Assembly (NCBI GenBank): GCA_025356475.1
Contig: JANXSX010000122.1
Location: forward strand, 1 to 64,000
Source: Isosphaeraceae bacterium
GTDB taxonomy: Bacteria > Planctomycetota > Planctomycetia > Isosphaerales > Isosphaeraceae
Direction: 5' to 3'
DNA: 64,000 nucleotides
The notes below the pieces were generated by a model. That model saw nothing but the letters and a program-made list of their open reading frames with translations, did not search any database and was not told where the DNA came from. Shown here piece after piece: positions 15,538 through 23,891 of this stretch. The position numbers and the translations under genes were made by a program. How positions within the stretch are numbered: position 1 is the stretch's first letter; each line of letters starts with the position of its first letter.

Positions 15538-16199
15538 CACCCAAGCAAACGCTCAAACAGATCAATGAACTCACCCAGGCTCTGGTGGGACTGAGCCTTT
15601 CGAATGAGCAGAATTTTCCAACTACGCAGGGGAAACCCAAGGCGGCGTTCGAGATTTCAGTGAGCACCGCCGCAGGAATGAGCGTCGCACTTAAAAATTT
15701 AGCTTACCGTGACATCTACGGGGAGCTGGAGAAAGCGCGGTGCTTCAACATCAAGATGCTGGATGGCGCATTGGTTTCACTTCGCTACCGCTTTCTGGCC
15801 GGAGTCATCCGCGAACATTCGCTCGCATACTTCCCGTCTCCGGACCTCGAACATTTTCAGAACGAGCCCGAAATTTATCTGGAGGACGAGATCTATGCGG
15901 ATGTCGTTGCGAAAAATATCGTGCCGTTCCCTATTCGTTTCGACTTTAGTGACGACAAAGAGAAGTTTGTGGACGTTGACCACCCGTATTCCCACTTAAC
16001 GCTCGGCCAATACAAGAATTGCCGAATACCAGTCTGCTCCCCACTTGGACCGCTTGCTTTCGGCGGCTTCATTTTGAGGAACTTCTACAACACGGCCTTC
16101 CGCAAATTCTCAGACAGATTTCCAACCAGCAAATTGGGATTCGCCAACACAATCACCGCGAAGGAAAGAAAGATCCAGCATGTCGTCTTAGGCGTGTAG
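15534..16199 (+). CDS. DUF2290 family protein, partner of the helicase
   Basis: 221 residues, no signal or membrane segment. The Y-R-D-I-Y-x-E-L-E-K-A-R, K-M-L-D-G-A-L-V-S-L-R-Y, F-P-S-P-D-L-E-x-F-Q-N-x-P-E-I-Y-L-E-D-E-I-Y-A-D and H-P-x-S-H-L-T-L-G-Q-Y-K-N-C-R-I-P segments, plus the C-terminal F-I-L-R-N-F-Y-N-T-A-F, are the full-length signature of DUF2290 as I know it. The family has no assigned activity. The ATG overlaps the helicase stop (ATGA at 15534-15537), so the two proteins are made in fixed ratio and probably act together. The invariant histidines, aspartates and glutamates leave room for a metal-dependent activity, but that is a guess. Confidence 0.75.
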   Translation: MTPKQTLKQINELTQALVGLSLSNEQNFPTTQGKPKAAFEISVSTAAGMSVALKNLAYRDIYGELEKARCFNIKMLDGALVSLRYRFLAGVIREHSLAYFPSPDLEHFQNEPEIYLEDEIYADVVAKNIVPFPIRFDFSDDKEKFVDVDHPYSHLTLGQYKNCRIPVCSPLGPLAFGGFILRNFYNTAFRKFSDRFPTSKLGFANTITAKERKIQHVVLGV

Positions 16200-16658
16200 A
16201 GTCGGCGTCGATGCTGGCCTTGGTACCGGTCGGCGGCTATACTTCATCTGCGGGGTGGGCTACATGCCGAACGCCTGCCGCATCCTGCTGACTGAAAAGA
16301 ATCGGGAGGCAAAGTTGCTGGCCGACGTGCTCCTGTGGTGAGTGGTGGGATGGTGTGGTGCGGGCACAAAAAATGAATGCGGTGAATCGTAAGCATCATT
16401 CCTGCTTAGGCTTACCGTCATCCATCCGCCGTCGCAACCCGGCTTCCCAGCCCCGAATCGCGGCCAGAAAAAGTTCTAACCGTGTCCTGTCGCCCCGAAG
16501 GCTTGTTACGAGCGGGTTCGTCGTGGAGAATGAGCGAGTGTATGATTGCGGGCTGGCCCGGAAGTTGGCCGGATGGCCGGGTTGCAGCCAGAATCGAGCG
16601 GAGATCACCTGCCCCACCAAAACCTATCGGCACCCCTTCTCGGTGAGAGGAGTCGGAC
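16200..16658. other. Intergenic/relic region behind the DUF2290 gene
   Basis: No intact gene is convincing. 16200-16338 stays open in the +1-shifted continuation and ends at a TGA after A-D-V-L-L-W, which could be the tail of a lost gene. On the minus strand, 16396-16620 is a 74-codon frame with R-L-E-L-F-L-A-A-I-R-G-W-E-A-G-L-R-R-R that looks protein-like but is not one I recognise. Both are treated as possible remnants. Confidence 0.35.
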
Positions 16659-17678
16659 TTGGTCATGTTTACGTATAATCAACAAAAACGGTTTTTTAAT
16701 TTTCTAAATGGCGAAGAGTTCACTTTCCCTAATCGCGCATTGCTTGACATGCACTTGGGTCCCCCGCAGGCATTTGGCGCAGCGGCTGGCCCGGTAAGTC
16801 TAATGTGCATCCCGGATTATTTAGTAGGAACCCTCATTAACGGCAACTCTGGACTTTATCAGTACATTCATAATTCCAAGCTCCAACCTCTTGAAATGAG
16901 AATAGAATCTGAATCACCCCCTCGGATAGAATTTGGAATTGCAGGGGACAGACTGCATTGCGAATTCGAGTGCAATAGTCTTGACGATCTCGAGAGCATG
17001 ATATTCTCGATCGTGTTTTTTTATGTACCACTCCTGAACCTTGAGTCGCTTGACCCTCCTGTCGTGATTTGTGTCTCGGGGAGTGCAGGAAGGACAGAAT
17101 TCCGATGGGAGCATTTGCGCCATATGCTACCCATGAATACAACGACGGAAGAGTCCCTGATAAATCACATGTCCAACTCTTACAAAAATTTAGATCTTGT
17201 TGGAAGGGAGTGCAACCGGCGTCTAGCGGTTGCACTCTCGTATTTTTACGTTGCCGCGCGACTTCTAGTCGTCGGACAATCGAGGTGGGAATTCATGGCC
17301 GAGTGTGTGCTCAATCTTTCGAAGACGTTGGAGATCCTTTTCGGCGGGACTAGAGACAAGACCCGCACTCACCTAGCAGCGCTTGAGTAGAACAGCCAGG
17401 AGATAGAAGGGGACTTCATTCCCCTTATGCTGCTAAGGGACGAATTAAACGTTGCCCACGTAAGACTGTGTTTAGTGAAGAGTGAAGAGCTCGACGTGAT
17501 TTATAGGTATCTCACTCACGGCGAACTGCGCATACGAGAACTCCTCAAGAAAATCATTGCGAAAACCACTGACGGCACTTATGCGTTAGAACCGGGGGGG
17601 AGCTTGACCCCCGATTCCCAACGACAAGCAAAACTCAGTAAGCTGATCGAGAGTATGGCAAAACGGATTCCGGAGTGA
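16659..17678 (+). pseudogene. Unknown, possibly HEPN-like protein interrupted by an amber codon
   Basis: TTG 16659 (AGGAG six bases upstream) or ATG 16665 opens a frame of 243 codons that ends at TAG 17388-17390. The same frame continues without shift for another 96 codons to TGA 17678, and the text across the TAG is smooth, so one gene of about 340 codons has acquired a stop. The C-terminal half contains S-K-T-L-E-I-L-F-G-G, R-D-K-T-R and L-R-D-E-L-N-V-A-H-V-R (an R-x6-H pattern), reminiscent of HEPN-type domains in abortive-infection proteins. I do not recognise the N-terminal 200 residues. It lies in the low-G+C accessory block after the helicase-DUF2290 pair. Pseudogene, sequencing error or readthrough are all possible. 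Confidence 0.6.
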
Positions 17679-17769
17679 GCGATGATTTCTCCCAGCCCAA
17701 CTGAAAGGGTCGAAAACAGCCGGCTTCACTGATGATCATATTGAAATTCCTTTGAAGTACACAGTCAAC

Positions 17770-17964
17770 GCCTTTGTAGGGCCTTCAAAGGTCCTTGCTC
17801 ACAGGCGATCTTCACATTACTGACTCGACTATGTGCGGTGGTCGAAGGAGCGTCAACAGATTTCACGAGCCCGGTGATTGCCGCGAGTTGAACTTCTCGT
17901 GCTACTGTCAGGTGTCGCGCCTGACCAACATTTCGAGGGGTCGGGACTTCATCCAACGTGCAGG
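17770..17964. repeat. 190-bp dispersed repeat, second copy
   Basis: Aligns with 11367-11557 over its length in the same orientation, with shared GGTCCTTGCTCA, GATTTCACG(A/C)GCCCGGT and GACCAACA blocks. No terminal inverted repeats are visible around this copy. It marks the right edge of the scarred accessory block, just before the catalase gene. Confidence 0.6.
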
Positions 17965-18080
17965 TCGGAATCAATGCGGACGCGGGTGTGTCGAGGACTC
18001 TATTCCCACCGAGGACCGTGGGAATAGAGTTTTGAAGCCAGATCGACTGATGAAAAGGGGATTTATGACGGGCCCATTTC

Positions 18081-19610
18081 TTAGCGGGCGGGCTGAGCTG
18101 CGGTAACCTCGGAGAGGTTGATGCCTAGCGCCTTCGCGACCCGGGTGCCGTAGTCGGGGTCGGCCTGGTAGAAGAAGGAGACGATCGTCCGCTTCACGGA
18201 GGGGTTCTTCACCTTGCCTAGGTCACCTGCAATGTTCTTGATGAGATTGACCTTTTGTGGTTCCGTGAACGAGCGGTAGAGCTCGCCGGCTTGCTGGAAG
18301 TTCAGGGTCTTCGCGATCGGCTGCTGGACGATGGTTCCAGCGATCTCGGCCTTGCTGTACTCAGCGGTCGAGTTATCGCGGCGTCCGCCACTGGTCACGC
18401 TGGGCTCGTAATTGACGTCCCCTTGCGTCGCCCCCACGTGACCCTGGCCCGCTTGGTTGTTGTTCGAGACCTCCGTCAGCGATCGGTTGATCGGGAGCAT
18501 CAGGTAATTCGTACCGAGCCGGTAACGCTGGGTATCGGCATACGAGAAGAGACGGCCCTGGAGTAGGCGGTCTTCCGACGCTTCGATGCCGGGGACGACC
18601 ATGCCAGGTGAGAATGCGACCTGCTCGGTGGCCTCGAAGAAGTTATCCGGGACCCGGTTGAGGGTCATTCGGCCAATTTTGGTCTCGGGCACGCCGGTCC
18701 AAACTTTGGTGGCGTCGAGCGGGTTGAACGCGAACTTGTCGAGGTCCGTGGGTTTCATCATCTGGATGGTCAATTCCCATGAGGGGAACTTGCCGGCTGT
18801 GATGTGTTCATAGAGGTCTTGGGTGAGATTACTATGGTTCTTTGCAGTCGCGGCGGCCGCCTCGTCAGCAGTGGCGGTGGCGTGGCCCTGAAGGCTCCTC
18901 CACTGGAATTTGACGTAAGTGACCTCTCCCGCGGCGTTCACCATTTTAAAGGCATGGACGCCAAAACCATCCATCTTGCGGAGGCTGGCAGGAGTCCCCT
19001 GATCTGAGTAAAGGAAAGTCAACATATGCGTCGATTCAGGGACGTGCGAGAAGAAGTCGAAGAACCGATTCGGGTCCTGCTGATTGGTGACCGGTGAAGG
19101 CTTCAGTGAGTGGACCATGTCGGGGAACTTCATGGCGTCGCGGATGAAGAAAACCGGCATGTTGTTGCCGACAAGGTCCCAGTTACCCTGATCGGTGAAG
19201 AACTTGACGGCAAACCCGCGTGGGTCGCGGAGCGACTCAGGCGAGCCTCCGGGATGGATCACGGTCGAGAACCGGACGAAAACCGGGGTCTTCTTGTCAG
19301 CGGTCGAGAACAGAGAAGCCTTGGTAGTCTTCGACAGGTCGCCATAGGAGACGAACTCACCATGTGCCCCAACACCTCTAGCGTGAACAACGCGCTCGGG
19401 GGTCCGTTCGCGGTCGAACCGGGCGAGTTTCTGGATCAGTTGAAAGTTGTCGAGCAAAACTGGGCCGCCGGGACCAGCGGTCCGCGAGTCCTGATTGTTG
19501 CCGACAGGCTGGCCGCCGTCCTCAGTGAGCGGACGCCGCGATTTGTCGTCTCCCCTGGCGAGGTCCGCCGAAGCGACGAGCGCGAGAAGCAGTAAAACTG
19601 TGCGAGACAT
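18081..19610 (-). CDS. katA: Secreted/periplasmic catalase
   Basis: A 509-residue monofunctional haem catalase, the size of the small-subunit clade. The catalytic histidine is in R-V-V-H-A-R-G near residue 76, the asparagine in G-N-N-M-P-V-F-F-I-R-D near 149, and the proximal haem tyrosine in R-L-F-S-Y-A-D-T-Q-R-Y-R-L-G. It disproportionates hydrogen peroxide. ATG 19610 was chosen over an upstream in-frame start at 19664 because it has GGAG eight bases before it and because the first 20 residues (M-S-R-T-V-L-L-L-L-A-L-V-A-S-A-D-L-A-R-G) are a Sec signal peptide, placing the enzyme outside the cytoplasm. It is divergent from oxyR across 123 bases, the usual arrangement for OxyR control. Confidence 0.93.
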   Translation of the reverse strand: MSRTVLLLLALVASADLARGDDKSRRPLTEDGGQPVGNNQDSRTAGPGGPVLLDNFQLIQKLARFDRERTPERVVHARGVGAHGEFVSYGDLSKTTKASLFSTADKKTPVFVRFSTVIHPGGSPESLRDPRGFAVKFFTDQGNWDLVGNNMPVFFIRDAMKFPDMVHSLKPSPVTNQQDPNRFFDFFSHVPESTHMLTFLYSDQGTPASLRKMDGFGVHAFKMVNAAGEVTYVKFQWRSLQGHATATADEAAAATAKNHSNLTQDLYEHITAGKFPSWELTIQMMKPTDLDKFAFNPLDATKVWTGVPETKIGRMTLNRVPDNFFEATEQVAFSPGMVVPGIEASEDRLLQGRLFSYADTQRYRLGTNYLMLPINRSLTEVSNNNQAGQGHVGATQGDVNYEPSVTSGGRRDNSTAEYSKAEIAGTIVQQPIAKTLNFQQAGELYRSFTEPQKVNLIKNIAGDLGKVKNPSVKRTIVSFFYQADPDYGTRVAKALGINLSEVTAAQPAR

Positions 19611-19709
19611 GGGAATCGCTCCTAAGCCGGTTGCTGGTCTGTGTTGACTTTGCATGACTAACATTTGACATTATGAGGAGCGTTCATCGATAGGTCCAAG
19701 ACAACATTC

Positions 19710-19735
19710 CTATCAAACCGATAGGCGATACCTAT
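19710..19735 (+). promoter_or_regulatory. OxyR-type binding site overlapping the oxyR start
   Basis: CTAT at 19710, ATAG at 19721 and CTAT at 19732 are spaced exactly 11 bp apart, matching three of the four tetranucleotides in the known OxyR pattern ATAG-N7-CTAT-N7-ATAG-N7-CTAT. An additional ATAG lies at 19690, two bases off the ideal phase. The last CTAT overlaps the oxyR ATG, which fits autorepression; the same region could activate katA divergently. Confidence 0.6.
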
Positions 19736-20618
19736 GGAACTTCACCAGCTTCGGTACTTTGCCAAGGTGGCCGAGCTTGGCAGCTTCACTCGGGCAGCCG
19801 AGGCCTGCTTTGTGTCTCAACCTTCCCTCAGCCAGCAGATCATCAAGCTCGAACGAAATATTGGCCGTCCCTTGTTCGAGCGGCTCGGCAAGCGTGTTCT
19901 GTTGACCGAGGCGGGGAACCGGCTCAAGCCATTGGCCGATCAGGTGCTCCGCTTGGTCGAGGAGGCCAAGGGGCGACTTGACGACGATCAGAATGCGGGC
20001 CGTCTGGTGATCGGCGCTGCGCCGACGGTTGTCCCCTACTTCCTGGTTCAGGTCCTCGGCGAGTTCACGCGGCGATTCCCGAGAGCTCAGGTCGAGATCG
20101 TCGAGGATGTCACTGCGTCGATTGTGAGGAAGTGCTTGGACTTCGAGATTGATCTCGCGGTTCTGCCGATGCCGATCGGGCACCACGACCTCCGTTCCGA
20201 GCCTCTGTTCGAGGAGGAGTTGTTAGTCCTGCTCCCCGCCGGGCACCCCCTGGTCAAGAAAGCCAAGATCACCCTTGATGACTTGCAGGACGAGCCATTC
20301 ATCTTGCTGAACGACGCGCACTGCTTGACAGGCAGCGCGCTCGGATTCTGTCAACAGAGGCGGTTCCGCCCGATTATCACCAGCCGAGTCAACCAACTCG
20401 CGACAATTCAGGAGCTTGTCAGCCTTGGCCAGGGAGTGTCGCTCGTGCCCGCAATGGCCCGGGCTGCCGACACGAACAAAAGCCGGGTCTACCGCTCGCT
20501 CGCGGGCGAGCGACCAATGCGGACCATCGGACTCATCCATCAGGCTCAACGCATGCCTAGCCCATTGGCCGATCACTTCATACGAACGATCAAGGAAATC
20601 AGCAAGCCTTTGATATGA
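19734..20618 (+). CDS. oxyR: OxyR, peroxide-sensing LysR regulator
   Basis: 294 residues with an N-terminal LysR winged helix (L-G-S-F-T-R-A-A-E-A-C-F-V-S-Q-P-S-L-S-Q-Q) and a periplasmic-binding-like sensor domain. Cys197 and Cys206 in H-C-L-T-G-S-A-L-G-F-C have the spacing of the disulphide-forming pair of OxyR (Cys199/Cys208 in E. coli), which separates it from ordinary LysR proteins. When oxidised it should activate the divergent catalase gene. Some extra cysteines (Cys25, Cys134) are present. It is followed by about 60 bases before a convergent small gene. Confidence 0.9.
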   Translation: MELHQLRYFAKVAELGSFTRAAEACFVSQPSLSQQIIKLERNIGRPLFERLGKRVLLTEAGNRLKPLADQVLRLVEEAKGRLDDDQNAGRLVIGAAPTVVPYFLVQVLGEFTRRFPRAQVEIVEDVTASIVRKCLDFEIDLAVLPMPIGHHDLRSEPLFEEELLVLLPAGHPLVKKAKITLDDLQDEPFILLNDAHCLTGSALGFCQQRRFRPIITSRVNQLATIQELVSLGQGVSLVPAMARAADTNKSRVYRSLAGERPMRTIGLIHQAQRMPSPLADHFIRTIKEISKPLI

Positions 20619-20681
20619 GACTTTATGACGTCGACTTGGTGGTTTAAGGTCTACTGAGGTGTATCAAGACTCGGGCATAAA

Positions 20682-20948
20682 TCAGGATGGCGTCGGTTCA
20701 GGGTCGCATTCGAGGGGGAGTTCCTCCTCCTCGGTCGCTTTGCGTTCTGCGTCAGCGAGGGCCTCAGCCGCCAGTCTTAAGGCGTCTTCCCGCTCCATGT
20801 GAGCGATCTTGCGCGCAATTCGCGATCGTTCGCGGTCGGCACGAGCCTGAGCGTACTTCGACTCGACGCGTCGCGACTCGTCCTTGGCCGATGTGGCCGG
20901 GGTCCCTGGGGTGTCCGCCTTGACATTCGTCTCTTCTCCAGCGGACAT
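20682..20948 (-). CDS. Small charged coiled-coil protein, unknown
   Basis: 88 residues, beginning M-S-A-G-E-E-T-N and dominated by an alanine, arginine and glutamate-rich helix (about 25-75) that should form a coiled coil, with an acidic, proline-ending tail. ATG 20948 has AGGAG eight bases upstream; the frame is open to 21029 but that part lacks a ribosome-binding site. No known domain. It lies between oxyR and an EamA transporter, convergent with oxyR. Confidence 0.55.
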   Translation of the reverse strand: MSAGEETNVKADTPGTPATSAKDESRRVESKYAQARADRERSRIARKIAHMEREDALRLAAEALADAERKATEEEELPLECDPEPTPS

Positions 20949-21049
20949 GGCATCGACTCCTGAGTTGAGGAACGAGCCCACCAAGAATTGTATCCCGCCC
21001 GAGGGCGGTAATTCGACTTTATCTGACAATCATCGAACAGAACAAAATC

Positions 21050-21907
21050 CTAGTATCGCACAGGGAGATACCTGCACGCCACTCCTGCCAGTAGGAACAG
21101 ACCTCCGACAATTGTCAAATCTGCGGGACGTTCGCCATGGAAGAGCACAACCCAAATGGGGTTGAGGACCGGTTCCAACAGGCCAATCAATCCGGCCTCC
21201 GGGGCGCTCAGGGTGCGAACCCCTCGTGCGAAGAGCATGTACGGGATCGCCATTTGGATCGCTCCAAAGCCGAACAGGACTACCGCCTGAGTTGGTGTCG
21301 GCAGGCTGATCGAGCCGAGCGCAGCCAGTGCGACGATTCCGATCGCAAACGAGCCGGTCAGGTTGTTGAAGGCGCTCAGCCAGCCGGAGTCAATCGCTCG
21401 AAACGCTCGCATGCCAACCATAGCGATCGCGAAAAGGATCCCGCTGAAGAGCCCGAGTGCGATTCCCCAACCCTCGCCACTTCGACCGTCGCGACCCCAG
21501 ATCACGATAATGACGCAACCGACCATCGCCATCGCGATTCCAACCAATGCGCGGCGGTCGGGCCTTTCCTTGAGGAAGATGGCTGAAAGGGGTACGCTCC
21601 AGAACACCGATGTACACTGAAGAAAGATGGCATTGGCGGCAGTGGTCAACGAGATTGCCACAATATATGCACCGGTCATGACCCCAAAGAGGATGCCCAA
21701 GGGGATCATGGCGGGCCTGATCGTCCAGCGGCTCCTTGGCACAAAAGGCAAGAGGGAAAGTCCCGCGAACAGGCCTCGGTAGAACGCGATCGAGAGTGGA
21801 TCGAGGTCGATCCCCTTGGTGATAACCCCGCTGGTACTCCATAAGACGGCTGCGACCAGGATCAGGATGCGTCCAGTTGCGACAGTATCACCATGTTGCT
21901 CAGTCAC
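21050..21907 (-). CDS. EamA/DMT-superfamily membrane transporter
   Basis: About 285 residues with ten predicted transmembrane helices arranged as two EamA repeats; each repeat starts with a hydrophobic helix (I-L-I-L-V-A-A-V-L-W-S-T-S-G and G-I-A-L-G-L-F-S-G-I-L-F-A), and the second ends in G-L-L-E-P-V-L-N-P-I-W-V-V, the typical E-P motif. Members export metabolites or amino acids; the substrate cannot be inferred. GTG 21907 is preferred because AGGAGAG lies seven bases upstream; an ATG at 21964 in frame adds 19 non-conserved residues. The gene stands alone, divergent from the HtrA protease. Confidence 0.82.
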   Translation of the reverse strand: MTEQHGDTVATGRILILVAAVLWSTSGVITKGIDLDPLSIAFYRGLFAGLSLLPFVPRSRWTIRPAMIPLGILFGVMTGAYIVAISLTTAANAIFLQCTSVFWSVPLSAIFLKERPDRRALVGIAMAMVGCVIIVIWGRDGRSGEGWGIALGLFSGILFAIAMVGMRAFRAIDSGWLSAFNNLTGSFAIGIVALAALGSISLPTPTQAVVLFGFGAIQMAIPYMLFARGVRTLSAPEAGLIGLLEPVLNPIWVVLFHGERPADLTIVGGLFLLAGVACRYLPVRY

Positions 21908-22068
21908 TTTGCGGCTCTCCTGCCAGTCGATATCCCCAGCGGTGGGAACAAGGCATCCTCGCATGGCTTCTCAGGTTAGGGCAACCCGGACCGGGTTGAT
22001 TTCGACACCAAGAGTGCCTAGTCTGATAACACAGTCAGACGCGTGCCGACCGCCCGGAGTTTGCCCCC

Positions 22069-23592
22069 ATGTCTTTGCCCGACCATTCCGAACACTCATC
22101 GCTCGATGCGCCACCTCCCCGACCGACCACTCCGCCCGTTCGTCGCGGCTTCGTCAGAGTCTTGGCTGCCTTATCGGTGTTAACTAGCATCGTCTACGGA
22201 ATTCCCTTCGTGGCGGATCGGACCGGGTACGCGTACGAAGCCGGTCGAGCCCGGGCGGCGATCGAAGCTCTGGCCACACTCGGAGAAGATGGTCAGGTCG
22301 AACGAGCCAACACGTTATTTCGATTGGCTAGCCGAGCTGTGGCTCCTGCTGTTGTTCATATTGACACCGGTCGAAAACGTCGGGAGAGCACCGCAGACGC
22401 GATCCCGATTGGTGGTGGAGGGATGTTCGCGCCCGAGTTCGCCCCGCTTGGGGTCGGTTCAGGCTTCGTGATCGATAAAAAGAATGGATATATCGTTACC
22501 AACTACCACGTGATCCGCGGCGCGGATCAAATCACGATACGTCTCGGTCGAGGAGCGGCCCAGGCAGCCCTTGAGGTTGGTCACGATGAGAAGACGGACC
22601 TTGCTGTATTGCAGGTCAAGGGAGGACGATTCAAGGTCGAGGCAGCGTGGGGTGATTCGGACAAGCTTGATGTCGGCGACTGGGTACTCGCGATTGGCAG
22701 TCCATTCAATCTCGACAGTACGGTGACTGCGGGGATCGTTTCAGCGACCGGAAGACGCAATTATATGACGGGTGGTCGCGACGTCTATGAGGATTTTGTC
22801 CAGACCGATGCGGCGATCAACCCGGGAAACTCGGGGGGTCCGCTCGTCAATTTGAGCGGTAAAGTGATCGGTATCAATACCGCAATCTATTCGGAAAATG
22901 GTGGTTCTCAGGGTATCGGCCTGGCGATCTCGTCATCTCTGGCCAAGCGGGTCACCGGCGACATCATTACCAAAGGCAAGGTGGTCCGAGGTTATCTGGG
23001 GATCTCGCTCGATGCGATCGATCCCGCGAAGCATGAGCTGCTCAAGCTCCCGGAGTCTGGGGGGGTGCTGGTCACTGGCGTTCAGCCCCAGAGTCCGGCA
23101 GCACGTGCGGGTCTGATGCCTGGCGATATTATCACGAATATCGCCGGTAAGGCCGTTGAAGATCCCTCTGGCCTACGAAATCGGACTGCGAATCTGGACG
23201 TAGGTGCGAAAGTCGCGGTCGACATCGTGCGTCGAGGCAAGCCGCTATCTCTGGAAGTCACGATCGGTGAATTGCCGACCCCGAACGTAACCGCAATGAT
23301 GGGGCTGATCTTGCGTGAGGTTCCCCCTGGGCAGAATGGGAACACGACCTCCGAGCCTGCCGTTGTGATCACGGACGTCGCTCCGAATAGTCCAGCGGCG
23401 ACAATCGGGCTCCAACCCGGGATCCAGGTGGTCGGAGTTGGCCAGTATAAGATCCGGGGCCTGGCGGAATACGAACAACTCGCTGCCCAGACCGATCTGG
23501 CAATCGGTTTGCCACTGAAACTTCGTCTGCCCGATGGTCGGGAGGCGCTCGTCTATGTGGGGGGCCCCGGACCGCCCCCGCCGCCCAAATAA
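22069..23592 (+). CDS. HtrA/DegP-type serine protease with two PDZ domains
   Basis: 507 residues. A proline-rich cytoplasmic start is followed by one hydrophobic segment (about 28-48) acting as signal anchor. The trypsin-like domain has His137 (N-Y-H-V-I), Asp167 (K-T-D-L-A-V-L) and Ser245 (G-N-S-G-G-P-L), the complete triad. Two PDZ domains follow, about 290-385 (G-Y-L-G-I start, A-R-A-G-L-M-P-G-D) and 395-495, and the protein ends in a short polyproline tail. It should degrade or refold damaged envelope proteins. It stands alone, downstream of the divergent transporter; nearness to katA/oxyR hints at a stress theme but no shared operator was seen. Confidence 0.92.
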   Translation: MSLPDHSEHSSLDAPPPRPTTPPVRRGFVRVLAALSVLTSIVYGIPFVADRTGYAYEAGRARAAIEALATLGEDGQVERANTLFRLASRAVAPAVVHIDTGRKRRESTADAIPIGGGGMFAPEFAPLGVGSGFVIDKKNGYIVTNYHVIRGADQITIRLGRGAAQAALEVGHDEKTDLAVLQVKGGRFKVEAAWGDSDKLDVGDWVLAIGSPFNLDSTVTAGIVSATGRRNYMTGGRDVYEDFVQTDAAINPGNSGGPLVNLSGKVIGINTAIYSENGGSQGIGLAISSSLAKRVTGDIITKGKVVRGYLGISLDAIDPAKHELLKLPESGGVLVTGVQPQSPAARAGLMPGDIITNIAGKAVEDPSGLRNRTANLDVGAKVAVDIVRRGKPLSLEVTIGELPTPNVTAMMGLILREVPPGQNGNTTSEPAVVITDVAPNSPAATIGLQPGIQVVGVGQYKIRGLAEYEQLAAQTDLAIGLPLKLRLPDGREALVYVGGPGPPPPPK

Positions 23593-23891
23593 TCGGGGGC
23601 CCGTCGCGGTGGATCGAGGGCTCAAGGAACGGAAAACCCGATCCCAATCGAACGATTTGGCGGGTTATGCCAAGGCAAGACCTGGCATCGTCCCAGATCG
23701 CGACCCACTTCTCAACTCATGACTGGGGCGCTTCGCCAAATCTTCCCCAAACCGAAAAGATGGTTGCGTTGCGTGACTTTTCGCTGTATGTTAAACAATC
23801 GTTAAGCGTTGATTGTCGATGAGAATCGTGATCAGCGCGCCGCAAGAGCCGGTCGCGGTCTGGCCCGGTATGTGAGTCTGAGGGCGCAACC
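23593..23891. other. Intergenic region with an operator-like inverted repeat
   Basis: No gene seen. ACAATC at 23795-23800 and GATTGT at 23811-23816 form an inverted repeat around 10 bases, about 80 bases before the DUF1549 start, within an AT-rich stretch suitable for a promoter. Confidence 0.35.
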
